DNA of 64,000 bases from the NCBI GenBank assembly GCA_963710725.1, contig CAVQBJ010000008.1, positions 1,116,001 to 1,180,000 on the forward strand, in the 5' to 3' direction. The position numbers and the translations under genes are program-made. Positions 44,275-54,800 of this stretch are shown here, in pieces. Source of the DNA: CAVQBJ01 sp963710725. Its GTDB lineage: Bacteria; Actinomycetota; Thermoleophilia; Solirubrobacterales; Solirubrobacteraceae. Each line of letters opens with the position of its first letter. Within the stretch, counting starts at the first letter, position 1. The notes under the pieces were generated by a model. It was given only the letters and a program-made list of their open reading frames with translations, searched no databases and was not told the origin of the DNA.

Positions 44275-44511
44275 GTGTCACAGATCGGGATGCACGAAGC
44301 AAAGACGAAGCTCTCTCAGCTCGTGAAGCGCGCCGAGTCCGGAGAGGACATCGTCCTCGCCCGTAACGGCAAGCCGGTTGTCCGGTTGGTGCCGGTCGCC
44401 AGCCCGGCGTCGCTGGCGTCAGTGCGAGGCGCCTGGCGTGGACGAGTTCACATCGGCGAGGGCTTCGACGAGCTGCCGGAGGACATTGCCGAGGCGCTCG
44501 GCGCTCGGTGA
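44275..44511 (+). CDS. Phd/YefM-type antitoxin
   Basis: A 78-residue protein with the Phd/YefM N-terminal pattern IGMHEAKTKLSQLVKRAESGEDIVLARNGKPVVRLVP (DNA-binding and dimer part). The C-terminal part, FDELPEDIAEALG, is the usual toxin-binding tail. GTG start. The end overlaps the PIN toxin gene by 4 bp. It should neutralise the toxin and repress the operon. Confidence 0.93.
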   Translation: MSQIGMHEAKTKLSQLVKRAESGEDIVLARNGKPVVRLVPVASPASLASVRGAWRGRVHIGEGFDELPEDIAEALGAR

Positions 44512-44882
44512 GGCTCATCCTCGACACGCACGCCGCTCTGTGGTGGCTGTCCGGCGACGATCTCGTCGGGCCAGAGGCGGCGCGACAACTCACGGACGAC
44601 ACGAACCGGGTGCTGCTCAGCGCCGCCGTCGTCTGGGAGGTGGCCATCAAACGCTCCCTCGGGAAGCTCGAAGCGCCTGAGGATCTCGCATCGACACTCC
44701 TCGGTGCAGGCGCCCAGCCTCTTCCGGTGACGCTCGACCACGCGGCCGCCGTCGAGATGCTCCCCTGGCATCACCGCGACCCGTTCGACCGGATGCTCAT
44801 CGCTCAAGCGCTCACCGAGAGCGCCGCGCTCGTCTCACGCGATGAGTCGCTGGGCCGCTACGGGGTCTCGCTCGTCTGGTAG
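44508..44882 (+). CDS. PIN-domain toxin (VapC-like ribonuclease)
   Basis: A 124-residue PIN domain. Acidic active-site positions are visible: Asp in LILDTHAALWW, Glu in AVVWEVAIK, Asp in HHRDPFDRMLIAQA, and Asp in LVSRDESLGRY. Such toxins cut specific RNAs. The GTG start overlaps the antitoxin stop (GTGA), as is usual for these pairs. Confidence 0.93.
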   Translation: MRLILDTHAALWWLSGDDLVGPEAARQLTDDTNRVLLSAAVVWEVAIKRSLGKLEAPEDLASTLLGAGAQPLPVTLDHAAAVEMLPWHHRDPFDRMLIAQALTESAALVSRDESLGRYGVSLVW

Positions 44883-44954
44883 ACGCGGGCGCATTTGCGT
44901 CCACGCGCGGGCGCCCGCGTAAAGCGGCGAGCCGTCGCTACCGATTGGCGAGCT

Positions 44955-46202
44955 ATGGACCGTTCTGCCCAGACCGGCGCGCCGGAGGTATCGGGGCGCG
45001 AGCGTCGGCGTCGCGCCGAGGCGGTCCGCCACCATCGAGACGACGCGCGCGTGCGCGCCCTCGCGCGTTCCGACGAGCTGGCGCTGCTGCGCACCGAGCT
45101 GCAGACGGCCACGCGGCTGACCCTGCACCTCGGCGAGCTCGAGGACGTCACCGAGATGGCCGAGCTCGTGGTGGCCGATCTCCAGGCCACCTTCGCGCAC
45201 TACCTGGTGGCGATCCAGCGTCTCGGCGACGACGGCGTGCTGCGGGTGATCGCCAGCCGCGGCGAGCTCGCGGAGGTCATGAGCGAGTTCCTGATCGTCG
45301 AGCAAGCCGTCGCCGAGGGCGTCAATGGGCGGGTGGCCCGCACCCGGCAGACCGCCCTCGTCGAGGACACGCGACTCGATCCCGACTACATGGTGCGCGA
45401 CGAGCAGACCGACCCGCGCTCGGAGCTGAGCGTGCCGGTGCTGTGCGACGGCGAGCTGTGGGGGGTGCTGAACATCGAGGAGCTCGAGGCCGGCGCGCTG
45501 ACCGAGACTTACGCGGTGCTCGTCGAGGGCATCGTCGCCAGCCTTGGGGCCGCGCTGTATCGCGCCAAGCTCATCGCGGAGCTGCGCCAATCGTTCACGA
45601 CGACGCTCGCCGCGCTCACCACCGCGGTGGAGACGAAGGACGACGCCACAGCGCTGCACGGCCTCGACGTCTCCGAGCTGGCCGAGCGCCTCGCGCGGCG
45701 CCTCGGCCTCGGCCCACGCGAGGCGGCCGACGTGCGTCTCGCCGCGATGCTGCACGACGTCGGCAAGATCGCCATCCCGAGCGAGATCCTGCTCAAGCCG
45801 GGCAAGCTCACCGACGCCGAGTGGGACACGATGCGCACACACGCGTCGATCGGCGGGGAGCTCGTGGCCCGGATCGACGCGTTCGCCCACCTTGCTCCGA
45901 TGGTCCGCCACCATCACGAGCGCATCGACGGCGGCGGGTACCCCGACGGCCTGAGCGAGGACCGGATCCCGCTCGGGGCGCGGATCATCGCCGCGTGCGA
46001 CAGCTTCGACGCGATCACCACCGACCGGCCGTACCGCGCGGCGCGGAGTGCCGGTGAGGCGGTGGTCGAGCTGATGCGGGTGTCGGGGACGCAGCTCGAT
46101 CCGGACGTGGTCGGGGCGCTCGTGGATGAGCTCGAGGGGCCCGGGGATGACGCGGCCACCGACTCCGGGGCGAACGAGGCGGGGCTGCGGCGGGCGGCCT
46201 GA
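44955..46202 (+). CDS. GAF-HD-GYP domain protein (putative c-di-GMP phosphodiesterase)
   Basis: A 415-residue protein. A short coiled N-terminus, a GAF domain (about 60-215), and an HD-GYP domain with His267-Asp268 in MLHDVGKIAIP, HHHERIDGGGYPDGL and ACDSFDAITTDRPYR. The GYP triplet is intact, so cleavage of c-di-GMP is likely. Start ATG 44955 chosen over an upstream frame of non-conserved sequence. With the GGDEF-EAL protein it makes two c-di-GMP proteins in the window. Confidence 0.93.
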   Translation: MDRSAQTGAPEVSGRERRRRAEAVRHHRDDARVRALARSDELALLRTELQTATRLTLHLGELEDVTEMAELVVADLQATFAHYLVAIQRLGDDGVLRVIASRGELAEVMSEFLIVEQAVAEGVNGRVARTRQTALVEDTRLDPDYMVRDEQTDPRSELSVPVLCDGELWGVLNIEELEAGALTETYAVLVEGIVASLGAALYRAKLIAELRQSFTTTLAALTTAVETKDDATALHGLDVSELAERLARRLGLGPREAADVRLAAMLHDVGKIAIPSEILLKPGKLTDAEWDTMRTHASIGGELVARIDAFAHLAPMVRHHHERIDGGGYPDGLSEDRIPLGARIIAACDSFDAITTDRPYRAARSAGEAVVELMRVSGTQLDPDVVGALVDELEGPGDDAATDSGANEAGLRRAA

Positions 46203-46262
46203 GGGTCGGCCGCACGCGATGGCGCCGCCGATCACGGCGCCAGGGCCTGGCATCATGAGCGC

Positions 46263-46463
46263 ATGTCCGAGCGCTCCGTCGACACTCCGGCCATTCGCAA
46301 CCTCGACGCCGATGTCCGAGCCAACGAACGCGCGACTCAGGCGCGCCTGGCCGAGGACCGCGCGCGCTCGCCGGAGGAACGGCTGCAGATGACGCTGTCG
46401 GCGAGCGTGACGCTGCTCAAGCTCGCCGGCGCTCCGCGCTCCGATGGCGCAGCACCAGCTTGA
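46263..46463 (+). CDS. Small protein upstream of a nucleotidyltransferase
   Basis: A 66-residue acidic, helical protein (RNLDADVRANERATQ, RSPEERLQMTLSASVTLLKLAG) without cysteines or membrane helix. It overlaps the nucleotidyltransferase gene by 20 bp in another frame, so the two are coupled. The pair could be a toxin-antitoxin-like module; that is inference. Family not recognised. Confidence 0.7.
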   Translation: MSERSVDTPAIRNLDADVRANERATQARLAEDRARSPEERLQMTLSASVTLLKLAGAPRSDGAAPA

Positions 46464-46935
46464 CGCGCTGCTCCACGAGCTGGCACGCTCGGGACTGCGG
46501 TTCGTTGTGATTGGCGGGATCGCGGTCGGCGTTCATGGCTATGTGCGCGCGACGAAGGACATCGACATCTGCCCCAGCCCGGATGCCGACAACCTCACGC
46601 TGCTTGCCGCGATCCTGAGCGAGCTGCACGCGCGCCAGATCGGCGTCGAGGACTTCACCGCGGCCGAGCAGCCATTCAACCCGCTCGATCCCGCCGACCT
46701 TGCGCAGGGTGGCAACTTCCGGCTGCAGACGCGGCTCGGGGACCTCGACGTGATGCAGTGGGTCGCCGGCATCGACGACGAAAGCGCCTTCGCGACACTC
46801 GACACCGACGCCATCGAGGTGGCCTTCGATGGCGAGCGGCTGCGCGTCTGCTCCCTTGCCAATCTGCGGCGCATGAAGGAGGCGGCCGCACGCCCGCAGG
46901 ATCTGCTCGACCTCGAGCAGCTGCCGATCGCCTGA
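46444..46935 (+). CDS. Nucleotidyltransferase-like protein
   Basis: A 163-residue protein with the minimal nucleotidyltransferase pattern: VVIGGIAVGVHGYVRATKDID (glycine loop and D-x-D) and a later AIEVAFDGERLRV strand with CSLANLRRMKEAA. The fold is that of MNT/AbiEii-like domains, often parts of toxin-antitoxin pairs. The catalytic acidic pair DID is intact. The short coupled gene upstream may be its partner. Confidence 0.85.
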   Translation: MAQHQLDALLHELARSGLRFVVIGGIAVGVHGYVRATKDIDICPSPDADNLTLLAAILSELHARQIGVEDFTAAEQPFNPLDPADLAQGGNFRLQTRLGDLDVMQWVAGIDDESAFATLDTDAIEVAFDGERLRVCSLANLRRMKEAAARPQDLLDLEQLPIA

Positions 46936-46962
46936 GCGCGCGAGCGACGCCGCGCACGGGCC

Positions 46963-46993
46963 GGTCGCGGCGGCGACTGCGGCCGCCGCGACC
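46963..46993. terminator. 11-bp stem-loop between convergent genes
   Basis: GGTCGCGGCGG (46963-46973) pairs with CCGCCGCGACC (46983-46993) around a 9-nt loop, between the nucleotidyltransferase and the Cys-Cys repeat protein genes. Confidence 0.65.
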
Positions 46994-47001
46994 AGACAGC
47001 G

Positions 47002-47577
47002 TCAGGCCAGCGGTTTGGGCGGCGGGACGCACATCGCGTTCGGCGGACAGCACGGGATCGATGGCGTTCCGCTCGCCGTCGGCAGGCAGCAGTCGATCGG
47101 CGGGCTCGTGCTCGTGCCGCTCGCGGCCACCGGTGGACAGCAGACGATCGCCGTGCTCGACCCCGAAGCGGGCGTCAGGCAACACGGGATCACCGCCGTG
47201 CTCGACGATGCGAGCGGACAGCAGCGGATCGCCGTGCTCGTGGAGGCAGGCGGGCAGCAGGCGATGATCGCCGTGCCCGACGCCAGCGGCGGGCAGCAGC
47301 GGATCACGATGGTCGAGCTCGCCGCCAGCGGGCAGCAGCGGATCGCGATCGCCGAGCCCGCTGCCACCGGCGGGCAACATGGCCGGACGACCGGGGTCGG
47401 CGGCGGACAGCAGGTGATCGTCGCGCCGAGCGGACAGACGATCGCCGACGTCGCCGCCCCGGCGCTCGGGACTCCGGTCCCGGTGCCCACGGTGGCGAGC
47501 AGCAGTGCCGCGCCCATCGCGGCGAGCGCGGCGAGGGCGACTGCGCGACGTGACGCCTTCATCACATGTGTGTTCAT
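47002..47577 (-). CDS. Secreted Cys-Cys-Pro repeat protein
   Basis: A 191-residue exported protein. After a signal peptide (ALAALAAMGAALLLATV...) the mature part consists almost entirely of ten tandem units that each begin with a vicinal Cys pair: CCPP, CCPL, CCLT or CCLP, then a Ser/Thr/Ala-rich stretch and a hydrophobic T-A-I-x strand, with a period of 11-17 residues. Two single cysteines (VCPLG and MCVPP) frame the array, 22 Cys in all. There are no other conserved residues and no known family that I recognise. A GGAGG site lies 6 bp before the ATG at 47577. It may form a Cys-rich wall or metal-binding layer. Confidence 0.8.
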   Translation of the reverse strand: MNTHVMKASRRAVALAALAAMGAALLLATVGTGTGVPSAGAATSAIVCPLGATITCCPPPTPVVRPCCPPVAAGSAIAIRCCPLAASSTIVIRCCPPLASGTAIIACCPPASTSTAIRCCPLASSSTAVIPCCLTPASGSSTAIVCCPPVAASGTSTSPPIDCCLPTASGTPSIPCCPPNAMCVPPPKPLA

Positions 47578-47837
47578 GGTCCCTCCTGTTCGATGACCCG
47601 GTCTGGCGGCGAGCCGCATCCGGCGCCGTGACCCCGGCGCCGAGCGGGGCGCTTCGCAGCCGCGAGGGCGGCGAGGTGACTCGGGACGGCGCTGCGCGTC
47701 ATTCGCCCTGCCCCATCGCCCTTGGGGGGAGGGTACGCCGGGTGGTCGGGGGGCGTCAACGGCTCGGCCGGGGCGCGCACGGGGCGGTGGGCGGCGGGGC
47801 CGGCGCGAGCGAGTGCCCTCGTTACGTGGCTACGCGA

Positions 47838-48473
47838 TCAGCCCACCAGGATGAGCATGCCGCACCCTGGGATCTTCGCCTCGTGGGCTCGGCCGTCGAC
47901 GGTGGCGACGGCCTGGGTCAGGAGCGCGGCCAGCGCCGGCTGATGGCTCGCTGCTGGGCCGCCTGGGCGAGATGCATCGCGTTCGCATCGGCGGTCTGCA
48001 GCATCTTCAGCCGTGCGCCGAGGGGCAGAGCCCGGGCCGCCGGCGACGGTCACGGCTCCGGTGAAGGCGGCCGTCAAGGCCTGTGCCCGCGCGGCGACCT
48101 GCTGCGCGAAGAGGGTGAACGCCGGCGTGCCAGGCGCCCCGGGAGGCATGACGTGCGGGGCATCGCTGCAGGTCAGCGCGAGCCGCTGGAGCTGGCGGAC
48201 AGGCTGGCGGTGGATTGAGGGGTGGTGGTCGTGGCTGTCGGGCGAGCCGGTGGAGGTCGACGGCGGGGCGCCGGTGGCGCCCGACGGCGGCGGCACCGCT
48301 CGCGTGACCGAGGCGTCGGGCCGCTGGACGACCGAGGCCGGCGACGACGTCGAGACCTGCTGCTCTGCCGTCGGGGGCGTGGATCCTGTCGCGGTGTGAC
48401 TGCTGCCGCATCCGCACAGCAGCGCGAGCAAGAGGGCCACCGCGATCCACGATGGTCGCTGACTGCGCCGCAC
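47838..48473 (-). CDS. Predicted lipoprotein with two compensating frameshifts
   Basis: The signal sequence ends with lipobox LLCGC. A Ser/Thr/Pro spacer follows, then a small domain with two cysteines. Near 48025 the natural reading appears to move by one base: LPLGARLKMLQTADANAMHLAQ is read in another frame down to about 47955, after which the first frame again looks natural (PALAALLTQAVATVDGRAHEAK, ending GCGMLILVG). The unshifted middle, RRTAEDAADRRCERDASRPGG, has the look of a wrong frame. Two single-base errors, or a real double shift. Family unknown. Confidence 0.6.
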   Translation of the reverse strand: MRRSQRPSWIAVALLLALLCGCGSSHTATGSTPPTAEQQVSTSSPASVVQRPDASVTRAVPPPSGATGAPPSTSTGSPDSHDHHPSIHRQPVRQLQRLALTCSDAPHVMPPGAPGTPAFTLFAQQVAARAQALTAAFTGAVTVAGGPGSAPRRTAEDAADRRCERDASRPGGPAASHQPALAALLTQAVATVDGRAHEAKIPGCGMLILVG

Positions 48474-49227
48474 CGCAGACGATCCTACTTTCGCAGGGTG
48501 AGCGACCGGGTGACCGTCGCGTGGCGCCGCCGCCGCTCGCGATGACCGTGAGGGTCGCCGTCAACGTGCCGGCGCCGGCCAGGGCCGGCGAGCGTTCGGG
48601 GTCAGGCGAATGACGAGCGCGTGGGGCCGACCGCCCGAGAGCCGAGCCTGCGCTGTCGCAACCACGACGACGGTCGGGCGCTTGGTCAGATGAAGCTTTG
48701 TCGCCTCGGCCGCGCTCAACCGTCAGGCGGATCGTCAGGATGCACGCGACCGTGCACGACGGGGTGAGAGCGAGCCCGGACTTGAGCAGTTTCTTCAGCC
48801 GCGGGAGCTTGAGGGCGGCAAGCCGCAGGATGAGCCGGGGCGATCGGGTCCTCGAGGCAGAGACCCGGCACTGCCCCCGGATGAAGAGCTGGCGTTCGAG
48901 GCCGACCCCGTCGAGGATCCCGATCCGCTCGAGCCGCCGGAGCCGGAGCTCGAGTTGGACGTGGCAGCCGATCCGGAGCTCCCGCCGCCGCTGCTGCTCG
49001 GCGCGGGGATGCTCACCGCGGCGCTCGTGGCCGGGACGGAGCCGAGCGTTCGTCGCTGTGACCTGCACCGAGAGGGCGTGCCCGGCGTCCGCCGCGACGA
49101 CCGTGTAGGTCGCGCCCGTCGCGCCGGAGATCGGCGACCCGTCACGCAGCCACAGGTACGAGTAGGTCAGGCCGCCACCCACGAACGCGCCAGTCGACGC
49201 GTTCAGCGTCGAGCCGACCGCCGGCGT

Positions 49228-50640
49228 CCCCGAGATGACCGGCGCCGACACCACCATCGGCGTGATGTCGGGCACGTTCTCGGTGTTGCTCGTCGCGCTC
49301 GTCGCCGACCCACCACCGTTCATCGCCGTCACCTGCACCGACAACGCATGGCCGGCGTCCGCGGAAACACCTTGTACGACGGCAAATCGCCCGCGCCCGA
49401 GATCGGCGACCCATCACGCAGCCAGACATACGAATACGTCAGCCCGGTCCCAGTGAACGAGCCCGTCGTCGTCGACAGCATCGAACCGACCGCCGGCGTC
49501 CCCGACAGCACGGGACCCGGCGAACCCGCGACCGGCGCCGCCGGCACATCCAACGAATTGCTCGCCGCGCTCGTCGCCGACCCACCGCCGTTCGTCGCCG
49601 TCACCTGCACCGACAGCGCATGGCCGGCGTCCGCGGAGACGACGATGTAGGACGAGCCCGCCGCACCGCCGATCGGCGACCCGTCGCGCAGCCAGACATA
49701 CGAATACGTCAAGCCGGTCCCAGTGAACGAGCCCGTCGTCGTCGACAGCATCGAACCGACCGCCGGCGTCCCCGACAGCACCGGACCCGGCGAACCGGCG
49801 ACCGGCGCCGCCGGCACATCCAACGAGTTGCTCGTCGCACTCGCCGACCCGCCGCCATTCGTCGCCATCACCTGCACCGACAACGCGTGGCCGGCGTCCG
49901 CCGGGACCACCTTGTACGACGGCAAATCGCCGCGCCGGTAATCGGCGACCCATCACGCAACCACACATACGAAACGTCAACCCGGTCCCACTGAACGAAC
50001 CCGTCGTCGTCGACAGCATCGAACCCACCGCCGCCGTCCCCGACAGCACCGGACCCGGCGAACCCGCGACCGGCGCCGCCGGCACATCCAACGAGTTGCT
50101 CGTCGCACTCGCCGACCCGCCGCCATTCGTCGCCATCACCTGCACCGACAACGCGTGGCCGGCGTCGCCGGGACCACCTTGTACGACGGCAAATCGCCCG
50201 CGCCGGTAATCGGCGACCCATCACGCAACCACACATACGAATACGTCAACCCGGTCCCACTGAACGAACCCGTCGTCGTCGACAGCATCGAACCCACCGC
50301 CGCCGTCCCCGACAGCACCGGACCCGGCGAACCCGCGACCGGCGCCGCCGGCACATCCAACGAGTTGCTCGTCGCACTCGCCGACCCGCCGCCATTCGTC
50401 GCCATCACCTGCACCGACAACGCGTGGCCGGCGTCCGCCGGGACCACCTTGTACGACGGCAAATCGCCCGCGCCGGTAATCGGCGACCGATCACGCAACC
50501 ACACATACGAATACGTCAACCCGGGGCCGCTGAACGAGCCCGTCGTCGCCGACAGCATCGATCCCACCGCCGCCGTGCCCGACACCACCGGCCCCGGCGG
50601 CCCTGCCACCGGGGCCTCGGGGGAGGTGGCGACGTTCCAG
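49228..50640 (-). repeat. 270-bp tandem repeats encoding Ig-like units
   Basis: CCCGACAGCA or a variant recurs near 49228, 49501, 49771, 50038, 50308 and 50578, a period of 270 bp (273 and 267 in two steps). The units at 50038 and 50308 are almost identical over most of their length; the main differences are single-base deletions (near 50165, and 49935 and 49975 in the preceding unit), each breaking the frame. Encoded units carry LTYSYVWLRDGSPI-GA and ADAGHALSVQV-ATNGGGSA. Confidence 0.88.
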
Positions 50641-51899
50641 GTACTGCAGTGCGTGGTGAGGACGTCGATCTCCACGCCGCCTCCGGCCAGCGTCGAGCGG
50701 CTGGTCACGCAGGGGTCCGGGACGGCGCTGCCGGCCGGGCCGGTGCAGTTCCCCGCCGGCACGCCGTCACGCTCGACCGTCAGCGCGCCCGGCGGCGTCC
50801 CCGGCGGGATGTCCGACGCGGCGATCAGGAAGCTCACCTCGATCGGGTCACTGTCGTGCCCGTGATCGATCCGGTGCCGTCGGGAGCGGTGGCGGCGATG
50901 TCGACCTGCTGGCCGATCACCGTGAAGCCGTTGGCGCTCTGCTGCGTGGCCGGCTCGGTGGTCAGGGTGAGCTGCCCGGCGGCCGGGAGAGTGATGTTCG
51001 TGACCACCGGGTTCGACGCCGACGGTTGGCCGCCCGGATCCGTGCTGAACGGCTCGCCGGCGTCGACCGTGCCCTGCGCGGTGCCGTTCGACGAGGACGA
51101 GGCGACCGTCCAGGTCACCGACGGCGGATGCGCCTCGGTGAGGCCGTTGGCCGTGGCCTCCACGCTGAACGTGTGAGCACCGTCCGCGAGCGTTCCGGTG
51201 GTGAACGGCGAGCTGCACGGGGCGTAGGGGCCGCCGTCGAGCGCGCACTCATAGGTGGCGCCCGACTCGTTGGCCGCGAAGGCGAACGTCGCGGTCGTTG
51301 CGTTCGTGAGGGCATAGTCGGCCGGGCCGCCGGTGATCGTCGTCACCGGGCCGCCGCCGGACAGGTGCGCGTCGATCGGTCGCCGGCACCGCCACGGTCG
51401 CCGTCACCGGGGCGGCCTGCGCCGCGTCAGCGACGCCGTCGTAGAACTGACCGGCATAGTCGACGCCCACGCCGGACACGACGCAGCCGGTGAATTGGGG
51501 CGCGTTGTCGAATTGGACCGTGTAGCTGTCGGAGGGCAGGATGTGATCGAACGTGTAGGAGCCGTCCGCGGCCGTGTAGACCTCCTCCGTCTGAAGCTGA
51601 CCGGTGGTGTCGTCGGTGGCCACGACACAGATGCCGCCCAGCGGCGTCCCGGTCCGGCGCCGCTGTACACATGGCCGCTGATCGTCGCGGCCGGCTGCAT
51701 GCTGACGTTCACGCCCGTCGTCGGCTGGCCGATGGTGATGTGGACGGTCCCGGGCAACGTCTGGCTGAGGTCGTTGCGCGGACCGCAATCGTAGAAGCTG
51801 ACGCTGTAGTCCCCGCTCGGCAGCCCACCGATCTCGTACGCACCCGAGCCCGAGACCGACGCGCTCTGCGAGCCGTACGAGCCGTCGGTGCCGTCCTGC

Positions 51900-54800
51900 G
51901 TCTCTGCGTCCGCGCAGACCCCGGACGTGATGGCCTGGCCACTCGCATCCGTGATCGTGCCCTCGATCGCTCCGCCGCCCGTGAGGTGTCCGTCGATGCC
52001 GCTGATTGGCGCCGCCACGGTCGGCGTGAGGGTGCTGCCGACGCCAACGAGTAGTCACCGCCGCAGTACTGCGGCACGTAGGTGACGGCGCGCCGCAGTC
52101 CCGGAAGTAGACCGTGTAGCCGCCGCTGATCGGCGCGACGTGAGTGAGCTCGTAGGTTCTGGCCGAGGTGGTCGTCGCCGTGTAGTAGTCGTTCTCGTCG
52201 CTCGCGTTGAACGCCTTCGGTTCAGCGACGACGCAGACATCCGAGAGCGGGGTCGTCGTGCAGGCGCTGGCGTAGACGGTGACGCTGATCGTCGTGGCCG
52301 GCTGCATCCGGGCGTCCACGCCGCCCTGGGCGCCCTGGAAGGAGAGGACGACGAGCGTCGAAGCGGACTGCGTGGACGAGCCACCGTTCCACTGCGTCAG
52401 GTCGTTCCGCGTGCTCCCGGCGCAGTCGGCGAACTCGACGTAGTAGCTCCCCGCGGCCAGACCGGTGATCGTGTACGTCCCGGTGGCGCTCGTGGTCGTC
52501 GAAGCGTAGGCCCCGCTGGAGTACGGAATGGCCGTGACGCAGATGTCGCCGGTAGTGATCGGCGTGCCGGAGGCGTCGCTTACGGTCCCAGAGATCGTGG
52601 CTCCGTACGGGAGGTGGGCGTCGATTCCGGTGGCCGGGCTCGCCGAGGTCGGCGAGACGACGTTAGCGTGCTGTAGGCCTGCTCGCCGTCGTAGTACTCG
52701 CTGGTGTATTGCGATCCGGCAGAGCAGGGCTGGAACTCGACGACGTAGCTCGCCACGGCGAGATGGCCGACGGTGTAGGAGCGTCGGCGGCCGTCTACCG
52801 CACTCGCGACGATCGGGGAGTCGGCGGGGCGCCGCACGGTAGACGTCGACGCAGGCGTATTCCAGCGGCGTGAGAATACGAGACGCGCCGTAGACGTGAC
52901 CGCTGATCGACGTCCCGGCCCGGAGCTGGAGGTTCTTGCCCGTCACGGTCTGCCCCGTGCTCACGGTCACGCTGCTCGAGCTGGAGGGGCTGTCCTCGCG
53001 CGCGCTGTAGGGACAGTCGGTCGCACTGACGGCGTAGGTTCCCGCGGGCAGGCCCTCGAGCGTGTAGGCGCAGAGGCCGTTGGTTGTGGCCGAGGCGTAG
53101 GGGTACTCCCCGTTGGACGCGCTGACGCAGATGTCCCCGGAGGTGATCGCTGAACCGTGCAAGTCGGAGACGGTGCCAGAGATCGTCGCCCCGACCGGAA
53201 GGTGACCGTCGATGCGCACCGCCGGCGTGGCGGCGGTCGCCGTCACGGAGGTGGCCTGCGAATAGTTTGTCGTGCCGCCGTAGTACTCCGAGACATATTG
53301 AGACCCGTTCGTCGAGCACGAGGGGCTGAACTCGACGATGTAGGTGACGCCCGGCGTGAGGTGCGACAGCGTGTACGAGCCATCCGCCAGCGTGCTTCCC
53401 GTGGCGAAGGTGCCACCGCTCGACGGGTCGGCGCTGACGCAGACGCCGTTCAGCGGGGTGGCCGTGCCCGAGCCGCCGTACACGTGGCCGCTGATCGACG
53501 TTCCAGCGGTCATCTTGATGTCGGCCGTCGCGGCCTGGCTCGTGGATAACGTCAGCGCCGACCCGTACTGGCTGGCCAGATCGTCGCGGGCGCTCCCGGC
53601 GCAGTCGCTGGCGGACACGACGTAGTCTGGCGCTCAGCCCGTCGAAGTGATAGTCACCGGCGGCGTCGGTCGTCGTCGTGGTGATCGGGTAGGTGGAGCC
53701 GGAATACTCCAGCACCACGCAGATGTCCTGGGTGGTGATCGGATTCCCGTTCGCGTCGGCGATCTGTCCGCTGATCGACGCGGCCGACGGGAGGTGCCCG
53801 TCGATCCCGACCGCCGGGCTGGCCAGCGTCGGGGTCACCGCGGTTGCGGAGCTCGCGCTCACGGCGCCCTTGTAGTAGTCGACGCTGTAGTCCACGCCGC
53901 CCGGCGCGCACGACGGGTCGAACTCGATGTCGTACGCCGTGCCCGGGGCGAGGTGGTCGATCGTGTACGACCGTGGGCCGCGCTGCTGGCGCTCTGCTCG
54001 AAGGTGCCGGCCGGCCCGGTGGTCAGCGCGTCGACGCAGACCCCAGCGACGGGCGACGTGCCGCTCCGGCGTACACGTGCCCGCTGACGCTCGTCGCGGC
54101 GGCAAGCTTGATGCCGATGCCGGTGATCGCCTGGCTCGCGGTCACCGTTACCTTCGGGCCGTGGTCGGAGGTCACGTCGTTGCGTGAGCTGCCAGCGCAG
54201 TCGCTCGCGGTGACATCGTAGGTGTCGGCGGGCAGCCCGACGATCGTGTAGTGGCCGGACGCATCGCTCGTGGCGCTCCCGGAGGGACCATCGCTCGCCT
54301 GGGCGGTGACGCAGATGTCGGCGCTCGTGATCGTCGCGCCGCTGGCATCGGTCACCGTCCCGCTGATCGACGCGCCGAGGACGAGGTGGGCGTCGATGCG
54401 GCCGGCCGGGCTCGCGGCCGTCGGCGTCACGGTCGTCGCCGCGCTCGAGGTGCTCGCCCCGTTGTAGTACTGCGACAGGTAGGGCGAGCTCCCGTTGCAG
54501 GACGGGTCGAAGGAGATCGTGTAGGCGATCCCGGGCGCGAGGTGGCTGACCGTGTACAGACCGTCCGACTCGCTCGTCGCCTCGCCGCTTGCGTTGGGCC
54601 CGTCGACGTCCGAGTAGACGTCCACGCAGACCGAGCTCAGCGGGGTGGTCGTCCCGGTACCGCCGTACACGTGGCCGCTGATCGAGGTGGCCGGTTCGAG
54701 CTGGATGTCGATCTGAGTCGCCTGCTCGCTGGCCGTCAGGACGACCGACGAGCTGTACTCGCCCGGTAGGTCGTCCCGCGCGCTCTGGTCGCAGTCGGAT

